From the NCBI RefSeq assembly GCF_014230055.1, contig NZ_JACHVA010000080.1:1-64000 (forward strand): a DNA stretch of 64,000 nt. Reading direction: 5' to 3'. Both the position numbers and the translations under genes were made by a program. Of the stretch, positions 27,660 through 36,693 are shown one piece after another. The first letter of the stretch is position 1, and each line of letters begins with the position of its first letter. Origin of the DNA: Puniceicoccus vermicola. GTDB lineage: Bacteria; Verrucomicrobiota; Verrucomicrobiia; Opitutales; Puniceicoccaceae. Below the pieces are notes generated by a model that ran no database searches, had not been told where the DNA came from, and saw only the letters and a program-made list of their open reading frames with translations.

Positions 27660-28353
27660 GATAAGTTACAATGAGTTTTTTAGGAATTTTTCTAATCTTC
27701 GTGATGAGGTAAATCGAGTCGCTGTCGAAAATCGTCGAGATCCGGCAGATATCCAGATTTTGCCGGTGACGAAAACTCACCCCAAGGACGCGATCGAGTA
27801 TGCAGAGCGGGCAGGGTTGCTGTCAGTGGGAGAGAATCGGGTTCAGGAGGCGGCGGAAAAGTCAGCCGAATTGCCGGATTCATCAGTTACTTGGGAGCTC
27901 ATTGGGCATCTTCAGTCAAACAAAGCGGCTCAAGCAGTGGCGACCTTTGGGCGGATTCAATCGGTCGATTCGGTGAAGCTGGCCCGCAGGCTTGATCGCT
28001 TTGCTGGAGAAGCGGACCTAATCTTGCCCTGCTTGATCCAGGTCAACACTGGAGAGGATCCTCGGAAGTTTGGCTTCGCTGCGGAAGGGTTGGAAAAGGA
28101 ATTCGAAGAAATGCTCACTTTCGAAAATCTCTCGATTGATGGGTTTATGACGGTTGCTCCTCTTGAAGGAGGGAACGAGGTGGCTCGGAAGGCATTTGCT
28201 CGGCTGCGTGAATTGGCCGAGTCTCTTCGGCAGCGTTTCGGTAAGGAATTGCCAGAGCTTTCGATGGGGATGAGTGGCGATATGGCCGAGGCCATCGCGG
28301 AGGGAGCGACCTTGATTCGCGTCGGTTCCGCTCTCTTCGGTTCAAGAACCTGA
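27658..28353 (+). CDS. YggS-family pyridoxal phosphate homeostasis protein
   Basis: 231 aa, a single-domain TIM barrel of the alanine-racemase N-terminal type. It binds PLP but is not a racemase; it controls PLP supply and amino-acid/keto-acid balance. Recognisable are the PLP lysine strand LPVTKTHP, GENRVQEAAEKS, WELIGHLQSNKA, CLIQVNTGEDPRKFGF, and the phosphate-binding LSMGMSGDMAEAIAEGATLIRVGSALFG. Length is normal. The start has no obvious Shine-Dalgarno and overlaps a palindrome, so the mRNA may be leaderless or operator-controlled. Confidence 0.93.
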   Translation: MISYNEFFRNFSNLRDEVNRVAVENRRDPADIQILPVTKTHPKDAIEYAERAGLLSVGENRVQEAAEKSAELPDSSVTWELIGHLQSNKAAQAVATFGRIQSVDSVKLARRLDRFAGEADLILPCLIQVNTGEDPRKFGFAAEGLEKEFEEMLTFENLSIDGFMTVAPLEGGNEVARKAFARLRELAESLRQRFGKELPELSMGMSGDMAEAIAEGATLIRVGSALFGSRT

Positions 28354-28471
28354 TTCGATAGCATTGCGGGTTGCTCCGTAAAAGGGTTGACTTCGCTTAT
28401 GAATGGTGAACATATGTTTACTAATTGGCTAAACGAGGCCAATTCTTGTAATCAGCAACCAAGGAGAACAA

Positions 28472-28822
28472 ATGAACCAGACAGTCATCAGCGGGAATCT
28501 TACGGCGAATATCGAAGTGAAGGAAGTCGGGGAGAAACACCTCTCGAAGTTCACGGTGGCTTGCAACCAGGGGGATGCGACGGTGTTCCTCCCGGTCGAA
28601 GCATGGAATCAGAAACACCTGCCCGAGTATCTTCGCAAGGGGTCTCGGGTCCTTTTGGCGGGAGCGCTCCGTCAAGACCAGTGGGAGACGAAGTCGGGAG
28701 AAAGGCGTTCACGCCTCGTGCTTCGGGCGCAACAGGTCGACTTCCTCGACCCACCTCGAGGGCGCGCGAAAATGGAGAATGCTCCGCGACGAGTGGGGCA
28801 GGGCTCGCGCAACGCGGCCTAG
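28472..28822 (+). CDS. Short single-stranded DNA-binding protein (SSB-like OB fold)
   Basis: 116 aa, preceded by a strong Shine-Dalgarno (aaggag, 28461-28466). Residues 1-95 are an OB fold typical of SSB (MNQTVISGNLTANIEV; VFLPVEAWNQ; LRKGSRVLLAGALRQDQW; RLVLRAQQVDFL). The C-terminus is basic (GQGSRNAA) and lacks the glycine-rich linker and the acidic DDDIPF-like tip that recruits repair proteins. It may be a paralogue or PriB-like accessory protein rather than the main SSB. Its last 4 bp overlap the end of the convergent glycosyltransferase gene. Confidence 0.8.
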   Translation: MNQTVISGNLTANIEVKEVGEKHLSKFTVACNQGDATVFLPVEAWNQKHLPEYLRKGSRVLLAGALRQDQWETKSGERRSRLVLRAQQVDFLDPPRGRAKMENAPRRVGQGSRNAA

Positions 28823-30105
28823 CGGCTGAGGAGGCCAGTCGAGCCGGACTCCGGGTCGGCGGAAAAGGCTGGCTCGGTATCCGATTTCTGCAGCCACGAT
28901 TCAACGCGCTCAATGGCCTGCGGTGCCCCTGGATAGGCACGTTGCCGGGCACCGAAGGCCTCTGCGTTCCTCGTGATCGATGGATCTTGGCGTAGGCGGT
29001 GAACCTCGCCCCAGAGCCGGCGACCCCAGCCCGCTTTGCGGATCGAGGAGCCGCACTTCAGTGATGTGACGGTTTGGCCCCAGAATTTTTGGTCCGCAAA
29101 GTGGGGGATCACGATTTGAGGGGTTCCGGCGAGAAAGGCTGAGGTCGTGGTTCCCGCCCCGCCGTGATGGATAACCACGGAGGCTTGGGGAAAGAGTTCT
29201 TCATGCGGCCCAGGGGGGATCATCCGGATTTGCTTCTCGGCCGGTGGTGCCGGTGGGGTGAACCAGCCCTGCTGAATGACGAGGGGCTGGTCAATCGGCC
29301 AATGCTGGTAAAGGTTTCGGAACTCCTCTTCCATGGAATCATTCGTAACGCTCCCGAAATTGAGGAGGGGAACCTTATCGATTGAGGAGTCCGTCTGAGA
29401 TTCACCGGAGGAAAACCCTCCCGAAACAAAACCGCTGAAAGCGATGCGGTGCGATAGGTTCTCGGTCTCGTCGAGGTGTAGTTCGGGGGGGGCCAAGACC
29501 AGGGAATAGTCTGACGGAGAGCGGAGCCAACTGCGGATTCGCTGGTCAGGCCGGGAAATGATCCGGTTGATGCGGTGCGTTACGAAACGATCTGCCAGAT
29601 GAGTCATGCGGACGTTCCACTGGATGCGAAGGGCTTTGGGCAGCCAGCTGGGCAGTTGGGGTAAGTTATCGGGGGGATGCAGGGGGGAAAAATAGGTATT
29701 GGGGCAAAAGTGAATCGAGATCGCTGGGATCTGGCGGGCGTCGGCCGCCGACTGGTAGAGGGGGAAGAGGTAGGAGTAGAGGAGGGCGTCGGCACCATCC
29801 AGGGCCTCGTCGAGAACCGGAAGAATTTCTCCCTGCCATGCATCGACATGACGATACATGGCTTCAACGAGTTTGAGGGGGTTGCGGATGGAGGAGTAGC
29901 GCTCCATGAGTCCGGAAAGCTCTTCCTGCGGACCTCCGGGAGGGATGGGGAGGAAGCGGATCCCGCGAGACTCGGTGGCGTCCTTCCAGTGATGGCTCGC
30001 CAGTAGGGTTGCGGCATGTCCGCTCCGTACGGCGGCTTCAGCCAGACGAATCACCGGAACGATATCGCCCGTAGAGCCGTGAGAGATGAAGACGAGCCGT
30101 AACAT
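28819..30105 (-). CDS. GT1-family glycosyltransferase (MGT/UGT-like)
   Basis: 428 aa. It has the GT-B fold of the UDP-glucuronosyltransferase/macrolide-glycosyltransferase superfamily. The N-terminus is LVFISHGSTGDIVPVIRLAEA (glycine-rich acceptor-domain loop). The C-terminal nucleotide-sugar site is ASVVIHHGGAGTTTSAFLAGTPQIVIP-type, followed by FADQKFWG. It likely transfers a sugar to a lipid or secondary metabolite; acceptor and donor are unknown. It is transcribed away from cysJI and converges with the SSB gene with a 4-bp overlap of the ends. Confidence 0.85.
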   Translation of the reverse strand: MLRLVFISHGSTGDIVPVIRLAEAAVRSGHAATLLASHHWKDATESRGIRFLPIPPGGPQEELSGLMERYSSIRNPLKLVEAMYRHVDAWQGEILPVLDEALDGADALLYSYLFPLYQSAADARQIPAISIHFCPNTYFSPLHPPDNLPQLPSWLPKALRIQWNVRMTHLADRFVTHRINRIISRPDQRIRSWLRSPSDYSLVLAPPELHLDETENLSHRIAFSGFVSGGFSSGESQTDSSIDKVPLLNFGSVTNDSMEEEFRNLYQHWPIDQPLVIQQGWFTPPAPPAEKQIRMIPPGPHEELFPQASVVIHHGGAGTTTSAFLAGTPQIVIPHFADQKFWGQTVTSLKCGSSIRKAGWGRRLWGEVHRLRQDPSITRNAEAFGARQRAYPGAPQAIERVESWLQKSDTEPAFSADPESGSTGLLSR

Positions 30106-30145
30106 GGATGCTTTTGAGGAGGATACTCATTATTTTCATCTTACC

Positions 30146-30173
30146 AATTCAGAACAGACAATTTCTGTGAATT
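30146..30173. promoter_or_regulatory. Imperfect dyad upstream of cysJ / the glycosyltransferase gene
   Basis: aattcagaa and ttctgtgaatt form an interrupted inverted repeat within the 235-bp divergent, A/T-rich gap. It is a candidate binding site for a regulator such as the LysR protein encoded at 26.6-27.6 kb. The assignment is inference. Confidence 0.3.
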
Positions 30174-30340
30174 AGCCTGAAAACTGCTATTAGTTGTCTG
30201 AATGACAAGTATCACAGAATCTGGAAATTATGTGTTTTTATTTGCGAGATCCTAATTCTGCCTGACGATCTCTTTTCCATTGATGAACTTTATCGGTTTC
30301 TCTAACGTAGACCGTTTGTGCCGATAAGATAGCGCCGCTT

Positions 30341-32167
30341 ATGACCAATTCGAATTCACCATCCATTCCTCAGTCGCCCTTGACTCCGGAAAACCAGCAA
30401 CTTCTCAGTTCGCTCGTTGCCTCGTCGAACCATGATCAGATTTTGTGGATGTCCGGTTATTTGGCGGGCGCCATTTCGGCGGGTAGCGCCGTTGCGGCTC
30501 CGAACGCTGGGGTTGCCCCCGCCGCGGCCTCGAAGGCAAAAGTTCCGCTGTCGATTATTTACGCTACCGAGTCGGGCAACGCAGAAGCCCTCGCCGATGA
30601 AGCGAAGAAGCAGGCATCGAAGAAGGGATTTGCGGCTAAAATGGTCGATATGGGCGAGATTGAGCCCTCCGATCTGGTCAGCATGGAGAATGTTCTGGTC
30701 ATTGCCAGCACTTGGGGAGAGGGCGATCCCCCCGATCGTGCCACTGGTTTCTTCGAAAAGTTTGAATCCGATGGAGCCCCGAAACTCGAGAAAACCCGCT
30801 TTTCGGTCCTGGCCCTCGGAGATACCAGCTATGAGCACTTCTGCAAATTTGGGAAGGACCTCGACGACCGGCTGGAAGCTCTCGGCGCACATCGGTTTTT
30901 CCCGCTCGTCGACTGCGATGTGGAATTTGAAGAGCCCTTTCAGAAGTGGTTCGATGAGGCGATCGATGTCCTCCTCCAGGACGTAGGCCAGCCCGGGCCC
31001 GTAGAGGTTGCCGTGGCGGATGGAGCCCAAATCCCACCGGTTGGGGAAGCCTATGGGAAGAAGAATCCTTTTCCTGCGCCCCTCATGGAGCGAATCAATC
31101 TCAATGGCCGGAGCTCCGCCAAGGAAACCTGGCACCTTGAGTTTTCTTTGGAAGGCTCGGGTCTATCTTACGAAGCGGGGGATGCTCTCGGAGTCTTTCC
31201 GCAAAATTGCCCGCAATACGTCGGGGAAATGCTCCGTGTAACTGGGTTGGACGGCGATGAGCTGGTTCGGGTCAATGATGAGAAAGTGGCTCTGCGAGCC
31301 TCGCTTCTCCGTAATTTGGACGTGACGAATCTCTCCAAGCCGATGCTCGAGAAGTATCAGGAGAAGGCTGAGAGTTCGAAACTGGGTTCGGTTTTGAAAG
31401 AAGGCGGCAAAGCTCTGAAGGATTTTCTCTGGGGCCGCCAGATGATCGACATCCTCGAAGAGTTCCCGATCAAGGGATTGTCTCCGCAGGACCTCGCCGA
31501 TCTTTTCCGCAAGCTTCCTCCGCGTCTATACTCGATCGCTTCGAGTATGAAACAGCATCCGGATGAGGTGCACCTGACCGTGGCAGCGGTGCGTTACAAC
31601 ACTCATGGTCGCGCTCGCAAGGGAGTCTGCTCGACCTATTTTGCCGATTTGATTGAACGGGGCGACACCTCTCCGATCTATTTCCACGCGAACAAGAATT
31701 TCCGCCTTCCCGAGAATCCGGATACACCGGTCATCATGGTCGGTCCGGGAACCGGCGTGGCTCCGTTCCGCGCGTTCATCGAAGATCGTGCCGCCACCGA
31801 AGCCAAAGGGAAGAACTGGCTCTTCTTCGGAGATCAGCATTTCCAAACCGACTTCCTCTATCAGCTCGAGTGGCAGGACTATCTGAAGGATGGCGTTCTC
31901 GATCGGATGGATGTCGCCTTTTCGCGCGACACTCCGGACAAGGTTTACGTTCAGCACAAGATGAAGCAACAGGCGAAGGAACTCTACGCCTGGCTTGAAG
32001 AAGGAGCACATTTCTATGTCTGCGGGGATGCCTCGCGGATGGCTAAAGACGTCGCGAAGGCTCTCCAGGAAGTCGTCGTGGAGCAGGGCGGAAAGTCGGA
32101 AGAAGACGCTGCGGCCTACGTCAAGCAGTTGAAGAAGGACAAGCGTTACCAGCAGGACGTTTACTGA
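30341..32167 (+). CDS. cysJ: Assimilatory sulfite reductase flavoprotein (alpha) subunit
   Basis: 608 aa, the usual CysJ length. This cytosolic diflavin reductase passes electrons from NADPH through FAD and FMN to CysI. The flavodoxin (FMN) domain spans about 68-205 (IYATESGNAEALADEA; TWGEGDPPD; ALGDTSYEHFC). The connecting and FAD domain spans about 235-450 (RLYSIASSM as the RxYS FAD motif). The NADPH domain covers about 460-608 (MVGPGTGVAPFRAF) and ends in the conserved KRYQQDVY. cysI follows 30 bp later, so the two form an operon. Confidence 0.95.
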   Translation: MTNSNSPSIPQSPLTPENQQLLSSLVASSNHDQILWMSGYLAGAISAGSAVAAPNAGVAPAAASKAKVPLSIIYATESGNAEALADEAKKQASKKGFAAKMVDMGEIEPSDLVSMENVLVIASTWGEGDPPDRATGFFEKFESDGAPKLEKTRFSVLALGDTSYEHFCKFGKDLDDRLEALGAHRFFPLVDCDVEFEEPFQKWFDEAIDVLLQDVGQPGPVEVAVADGAQIPPVGEAYGKKNPFPAPLMERINLNGRSSAKETWHLEFSLEGSGLSYEAGDALGVFPQNCPQYVGEMLRVTGLDGDELVRVNDEKVALRASLLRNLDVTNLSKPMLEKYQEKAESSKLGSVLKEGGKALKDFLWGRQMIDILEEFPIKGLSPQDLADLFRKLPPRLYSIASSMKQHPDEVHLTVAAVRYNTHGRARKGVCSTYFADLIERGDTSPIYFHANKNFRLPENPDTPVIMVGPGTGVAPFRAFIEDRAATEAKGKNWLFFGDQHFQTDFLYQLEWQDYLKDGVLDRMDVAFSRDTPDKVYVQHKMKQQAKELYAWLEEGAHFYVCGDASRMAKDVAKALQEVVVEQGGKSEEDAAAYVKQLKKDKRYQQDVY

Positions 32168-32197
32168 GGGGTATCGCGTACATAGATAGGGACAAAC

Positions 32198-33934
32198 ATG
32201 AGTAATCTTTTCGAGGGAGATAATTTCCATCAGAACGAATCCATTAAGGAATCGAGTAACTACTTACGTGGTACGATTCTAGAGGGATTGGCCGACGAGG
32301 TGACGGGCGCGATTTCAGCCGATGACACCCAGTTGACCAAGTTCCACGGCACCTACATGCAGGATGACCGCGATGTGCGTGCAGAGCGCCGTCGCAAGAA
32401 GCTGGAGAAGGCTTTCAGTTTCATGATTCGTGTCCGGGTGCCCGGAGGCCTGTGCACTCCGAAGCAGTGGTTGGAGATGGATCGTCTGGCCAATGACTAC
32501 GCCAACGGCACTCTGAAGTTGACGACTCGCCAAGCCTTCCAGTTTCACGGGGTGATCAAGAGTGTGCTCAAGCGCACGATGAAGGAGATCAACGATTCGT
32601 TGCTCGATACCATTGCTGCTTGTGGGGACGTAAACCGCAACGTGATGTGCAACCCGAACCCCTATGAGTCGAAGCACCATGAAGTGGTTCAGGATATGGC
32701 GCAGAAAATTTCTGATCACCTGACTCCCGCAACACGAGCCTACCATGAGATTTGGCTCGATGGCGAAAAGGTGGCGGATTCGGAAGAAGAAGTGGAGCCG
32801 ATCTACGGCAAGACCTACCTCCCACGTAAGTTCAAGATCGTCGTCGCGGTTCCGCCGATGAACGACGTCGATATTTACGCGCACTGCCTCGGTTTCATCG
32901 CCATCGTCGAAGACGACAAGGTCGTCGGTTACAACGTGACCGTTGGTGGCGGCATGGGCATGACCCATGGTAAGGAAGATACTTTCCCTCGTCTCGCCGA
33001 AGTCATGGGCTTCTGCACCCCGGAGCAGGCGGTCGATGTCGCCGAGAAGGTGGTTCTCGTCCAGCGCGATTACGGAGATCGTTCGAACCGGGCCCACGCT
33101 CGCCTGAAGTACACGATTGATGATCGCGGTCTCGACTGGTTCCGTGGCGAGGTCGAAAAACGTTTGGGCTATTCGCTGGAGGAAGCGCGTCCGTTCAAGT
33201 TCACCGGCACGGGCGATCGCTACGGCTGGTGTGAAGGTTCAGACGGCAACTTCCACTACGGACTCTACGTGGAAAATGGTCGGGTCAAAGACGTACCCGG
33301 CGTTCGCATGATGACCGGGTTGCGCAAGATTGCCGAAGTGCATGATGGTGATTTCCGCCTGACCGCGAATCAGAACCTCGTTATCGGAAGTGTGAAGCCC
33401 GAGAACAAGGAGAAGATCGAAGCTCTCCTTGAGGAGTACGGAATTTCGAATGATCGCATCCGTACCGGTCTGCGCTACAACTCAATGGCGTGTGTGGCCC
33501 TCCCAACCTGTGGTTTGGCACTCGCTGAGAGTGAGCGCTACCTACCAGAGCTGGTTGGCAACCTGGAGCAGATCATTGAAGCCAACGGTCTTCGCAATGA
33601 AGACATCAAGATTCGGATGACCGGTTGCCCGAATGGTTGCGGCCGTCCGTATCTTGGAGAGATCGGTTTTGTGGGTCGTGGACCCGGAGTTTACAACATT
33701 TACCTAGGTGCCGGATTTGACGGAGCTCGTCTAAACAAGCTCTATCGTCGCGATGTCCCGGAAGCCAATCTGGTGAAGGTCATCTCGCCGATCATTGAGG
33801 CCTACGCCAAGGATCGCGAAGAGGGCGAACACTTCGGTGACTTCACCATCCGCAACGGATACGTGAACGAGACCACCAAGGGATCCGAGTTCCACAACGA
33901 CCTCCCGGAAAAAGTCGATAGCGAGTCCTTCTAA
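32198..33934 (+). CDS. cysI: Assimilatory sulfite reductase hemoprotein (beta) subunit
   Basis: 578 aa, typical length. CysI reduces sulfite to sulfide with six electrons at a coupled siroheme-[4Fe-4S] centre. The four cluster ligands are present: C432 and C438 (CVALPTC) and C477 and C481 (GCPNGC). The N-terminal half contains the substrate-site motif [14 protein letters not shown]. The start is preceded by aggga. It is co-transcribed with cysJ and the operon ends at the strong hairpin terminator at 33960. With the SLC13 permease and LysR gene upstream, this forms a sulfur assimilation region. Confidence 0.96.
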   Translation: MSNLFEGDNFHQNESIKESSNYLRGTILEGLADEVTGAISADDTQLTKFHGTYMQDDRDVRAERRRKKLEKAFSFMIRVRVPGGLCTPKQWLEMDRLANDYANGTLKLTTRQAFQFHGVIKSVLKRTMKEINDSLLDTIAACGDVNRNVMCNPNPYESKHHEVVQDMAQKISDHLTPATRAYHEIWLDGEKVADSEEEVEPIYGKTYLPRKFKIVVAVPPMNDVDIYAHCLGFIAIVEDDKVVGYNVTVGGGMGMTHGKEDTFPRLAEVMGFCTPEQAVDVAEKVVLVQRDYGDRSNRAHARLKYTIDDRGLDWFRGEVEKRLGYSLEEARPFKFTGTGDRYGWCEGSDGNFHYGLYVENGRVKDVPGVRMMTGLRKIAEVHDGDFRLTANQNLVIGSVKPENKEKIEALLEEYGISNDRIRTGLRYNSMACVALPTCGLALAESERYLPELVGNLEQIIEANGLRNEDIKIRMTGCPNGCGRPYLGEIGFVGRGPGVYNIYLGAGFDGARLNKLYRRDVPEANLVKVISPIIEAYAKDREEGEHFGDFTIRNGYVNETTKGSEFHNDLPEKVDSESF

Positions 33935-33959
33935 GACTCCAGGCCACTTAAACTTTGCA

Positions 33960-33997
33960 AGAAGCCGCTTCCTTTTCGGGAGCGGCTTCTTTTTTTG
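33960..33997 (+). terminator. Rho-independent terminator of cysJI
   Basis: agaagccgcttcc pairs with gggagcggcttct across a tttt-c loop and is followed by a run of T. It is 25 bp after the cysI stop. Confidence 0.9.
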
Positions 33998-34080
33998 GGG
34001 GAGGGGGAGATAAGGGGGATTCTCCCCTCCGATTTGGACCTTCTGCGAAATCGGCGGAAAACGGAGCCCCATTCTTCGTC

Positions 34081-34720
34081 GATGAATCGCACGACTAAAG
34101 TCATGCGAGAACGGGAGAGCCAAAGTAGCGAGAGCTTCCAGCTCTCGATTTGCGTCCTGCGCAGTGCAGATCTACTTACCCAATGGGAGGCTGTCGAGAA
34201 TGTCAGCCCCCACGTCCGGTCGATGAATCGCACGACTAAAGTCATGCGACAACGGAGGAGCCAGAGTAGCGAGAGCTTCCAGCTCTCGATTTGCGTCCTG
34301 GCCGATGCAGATCTACTTACCCATGAGGATACTGTCGAGATTGTCAGTCCCCGCGTCCGTTCGATGAATCGCACGACTAAAGTCATGCGAGAACGGGAGA
34401 AGCCAAAGTAGCGAGAGCTTCCAGCTCTCGATTTGCGTCCTGGCCGATGCAGATCTACTTACCCAAGAGGATACTGTCGAGAATGTCAGTCCTCCACGTC
34501 CCGTCGATGAATCGCACGACTAAAGTCATGCGAGAACGGGAGAAGCCAAAGTAGCGAGAGCTTCCAGCTCTCGATTTGCGTCCTGGCCGATGCAGATCTA
34601 CTTACCCATGAGGATACTGTCGAGATTGTCAGTCCCCGCGTCCGTTCGATGAATCGCACGACTAAAGTCATGCGACAACGGAAGAGCCAAAGTAGCGAGA
34701 GCTTCCAGCTCTCGATCCCC
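34081..34720 (+). repeat. Tandem array of five ~142-bp repeat units (REP-like family A)
   Basis: The anchor gatgaatcgcacgact occurs at 34081, 34222, 34363, 34506 and 34648, a period of 141-143 bp. Each unit has two stems: cgcacgact-aa-agtcatgcg (one mismatch) and cgagagct-tcc-agctctcg. The ~75-bp spacer between units, containing gcagatctacttaccca, is conserved too, so the array arose by unit duplication. The same two stems occur once at 19269-19367. No RAYT gene is adjacent. The array fills the 827-bp gap between cysI and the outer-membrane protein gene; open frames through it are repeat artefacts. Confidence 0.93.
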
Positions 34721-34761
34721 GCAAAAAAAAAAAGGTTTCGTGAACGCTCTGAGCTGACCGA

Positions 34762-35346
34762 TCAGAAGTAGAAGGTCACACCGGCTTCAAAGATCTGGGC
34801 GTTGCCCGGATCGATGGTTACTGAGTAGTCGTCACCCTTATAGGTGAAGTCGTCGAACATCATGAAGCGGTAGGCCCCGTGAACCGAAAGTTGTGGGAGG
34901 ATGAAAAACTCAACCCCGGCAAAGCCTTGGGCGGTGAAGACTCCGTTGGTGCCATCTCCGTCACCGTATCTCGTTGAAATATCGACTTGGGCCACTGTTC
35001 CGCCAATGCCTGCGCCTGCGAGGAGGCGGAAGCGTTCGGTCAGGGGATAGGTGAATCGGTAGTTGACCAGGATGATGCTGAGATCGGCTTTTCCGTCCAC
35101 GCCGACGTCGGTTCCTTGGTAGGTGTAGGAGGTGTTGATCGAGCGAAGGTCGGTTTGGGTAAACTCCAACTCGATCGCATTCATTTCATCGAAGGCGTAA
35201 CCGAGGCGTGCCCCGACGCCGGTGGAGTTGTCAAAGTCCGTGTCCAGCCATTGGACAATGCCCTGTATGTAAGCACCTGCGGAAGCGCCGCAGACGGAAA
35301 AAGTAAGAGTCGAAATGACAAGTGTCGGAAGGGAGATGATTTTCAT
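34762..35346 (-). CDS. Outer-membrane beta-barrel protein (OmpA/OmpW-like 8-stranded porin-like fold)
   Basis: 194 aa with a signal peptide (MKIISLPTLVISTLTFSVCGASAGA). The mature part alternates polar and hydrophobic residues in the style of a small beta-barrel: GARLGYAFDEMNAIELEFTQ, YRFTYPLTERFRLLAGAGIGG, FAGVEFFILPQLSVHGAYRFM. It ends in an aromatic residue (VTFYF), the outer-membrane targeting signal. The function is not deducible; such proteins act as structural barrels or small channels. It is separated from the preceding gene (DoxX) by ~50 bp and may be co-transcribed with it. Confidence 0.8.
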   Translation of the reverse strand: MKIISLPTLVISTLTFSVCGASAGAYIQGIVQWLDTDFDNSTGVGARLGYAFDEMNAIELEFTQTDLRSINTSYTYQGTDVGVDGKADLSIILVNYRFTYPLTERFRLLAGAGIGGTVAQVDISTRYGDGDGTNGVFTAQGFAGVEFFILPQLSVHGAYRFMMFDDFTYKGDDYSVTIDPGNAQIFEAGVTFYF

Positions 35347-35398
35347 GAAGGCAGATCGGTGGTCCGGATGGTTGGATGATTACTGGATTGGATTTGAA

Positions 35399-35827
35399 TT
35401 AGTTTTGGCGAAAGAGCTGATCGACTCCCACTCGCCCGCAACCTGCGAGGACGAAAGGGAGAGTGGCGGCGGCATAGAGGAAAGCCTTTTCCTGATCGGC
35501 AAATCCGTCACCTCCGTGTACTCCGAAGGCGGCAACCAGCATGGTTGCGAGAATGAGAAATGCGGAGATTCGAGTCAAGAAACCGGCAGCGAGGAAAAGG
35601 CCCCCGACGAGTTCGGAGAGAGCCGCTGCCCATGCAAATACTACGGGAGCAGGGAATCCGAGATCTTCGACACCGTCAATAAATCCGCCGGAAATGGGAA
35701 ATTTTCCGACGCCATGAGCAAGGGCCAAGGCGAGCCCGGTGAAGACGCGGAGTCCGAGGAGTCCGAGTTCGGATCCAGTCGAAGCGGGTCCCGCGCCACC
35801 AAAGGCAAACTGTTTTAGCGAAGGCAT
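35399..35827 (-). CDS. DoxX-family membrane protein
   Basis: 142 aa with four hydrophobic segments (about 20-40, 62-82, 85-105, 112-130), the standard DoxX size and topology. Characteristic positions are LGLRVFTGLALALAHGVGKF near the first helix, ALSELVGGLFLAAGFLTRISAFLI in the middle, and KAFLYAAATLPFVLAGCGRVGVD at the end. DoxX proteins are linked to redox and thiol stress in several bacteria, but the exact biochemical role here is unknown. Confidence 0.85.
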   Translation of the reverse strand: MPSLKQFAFGGAGPASTGSELGLLGLRVFTGLALALAHGVGKFPISGGFIDGVEDLGFPAPVVFAWAAALSELVGGLFLAAGFLTRISAFLILATMLVAAFGVHGGDGFADQEKAFLYAAATLPFVLAGCGRVGVDQLFRQN

Positions 35828-35863
35828 AGGGGGATGTTGGGACTGCCGACTGGGAAATCAATT

Positions 35864-36412
35864 CTAATTGGGGGGTGATTCCTCAGAATTTGTTTCCTCG
35901 TAGGGAATCGGACCGGCATCCAGAATATAGGGGTCCCGGCTGATCAGCAGTTGGACGCTCTCTTCGATCGCATTCGGTTGGAAAGGGGAGATCTTGACCG
36001 TGATTACTTTGGTCAGCGGATCGAAGGTGAGGATCTCGAATTCGTTGTGCTCAAGTCCTGCGCGGAGGGCTGGCGTCTCTATACCCGGGTTCCCGTCGAC
36101 TCGAATTTCGTTGGCGCGGAGGATCTCGACTTGCTCATCGAGGCGGGAAACTCTCCAAAGATTTTTGGAATCGTCTTGGACGAGCCAGCGGGTTTCCCCG
36201 GTCTCCGGAGAGACCCAGATCGAAAAGGCTTTCTCGTGCTCGAAGGGCAAATCCGGGAGAGGGATGGCTTCTGCGGATCGCTCGAAGGTGGAAAGGGGAG
36301 CCGGATCGTTGGAGTGATCGGAGGCGCTCCGGAGAAACGCGATTCCGGCGGCAATGACGCAGCCGATGAAGAATCCTCCGGCGAATACTCGGACTCGTTG
36401 TGACTGTTTCAT
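35864..36412 (-). CDS. Unknown membrane-anchored protein
   Basis: 182 aa from the ATG at 36412, which overlaps the upstream gene's stop (atga), so it is the likely start; an in-frame upstream start at 36484 would lie inside that gene. One N-terminal transmembrane helix (VFAGGFFIGCVIAAGIAFL) is followed by an extracytoplasmic domain of ~150 residues that is acidic and strand-rich (FSIWVSPETGETRWLVQDD; FEILTFDPLTKVITVKISP). I do not recognise it. It is the last gene of a three-gene set with overlapping ends headed by the CNNM/CorC-like protein, so a role with that transporter is possible. Confidence 0.7.
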   Translation of the reverse strand: MKQSQRVRVFAGGFFIGCVIAAGIAFLRSASDHSNDPAPLSTFERSAEAIPLPDLPFEHEKAFSIWVSPETGETRWLVQDDSKNLWRVSRLDEQVEILRANEIRVDGNPGIETPALRAGLEHNEFEILTFDPLTKVITVKISPFQPNAIEESVQLLISRDPYILDAGPIPYEETNSEESPPN

Positions 36413-36693
36413 GGTTGCTTTCGCTCCTTCCGCTCCTTCGCTCCACGCATGAAACACTTCACGATGGCGACTCCGGGAGCCCAAATTCCCGAGAGGATGG
36501 TGCCCGTCTTCAGTCCGTAAAGAGCGATATTCCAGGTCGTCTCATCCTTGAGGAAGAGGGGTCCCAGAATTAGAAAGACGAGGCAACCGGTGGTCGCCCC
36601 GATGAGGACCATGCCCAGAGTGTAGTAGAGGAAGATCCCCGCCCAGCGAATGATTAGCCAGACCCAGTCTCCGAACGACTTGGCGTTACTCAT
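36409..36693 (-). CDS. Small integral membrane protein, two helices
   Basis: 94 aa with hydrophobic segments at about 18-42 (FLYYTLGMVLIGATTGCLVFLILGPLF) and 55-78 (LYGLKTGTILSGIWAPGVAIV), and a basic C-terminus (RGAKERKERKQP). No family is recognised. It overlaps the CNNM-like gene upstream by 4 bp and the next gene by 4 bp, so all three are almost certainly translated from one mRNA. Confidence 0.7.
   Translation of the reverse strand: MSNAKSFGDWVWLIIRWAGIFLYYTLGMVLIGATTGCLVFLILGPLFLKDETTWNIALYGLKTGTILSGIWAPGVAIVKCFMRGAKERKERKQP

Noticed and set aside
28387-28995. 202-codon frame overlapping the ssb gene
   Set aside because: The 28472 frame has a strong Shine-Dalgarno and a clear OB fold; the overlapping frame is out of phase with it.
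33931-34671. Frames of 60-150 codons with repeated TLVVRFIERTRGLTISTV-like peptide
   Set aside because: They are translations of the ~142-bp repeat; period lengths vary by 1-2 bp so frames are not maintained.
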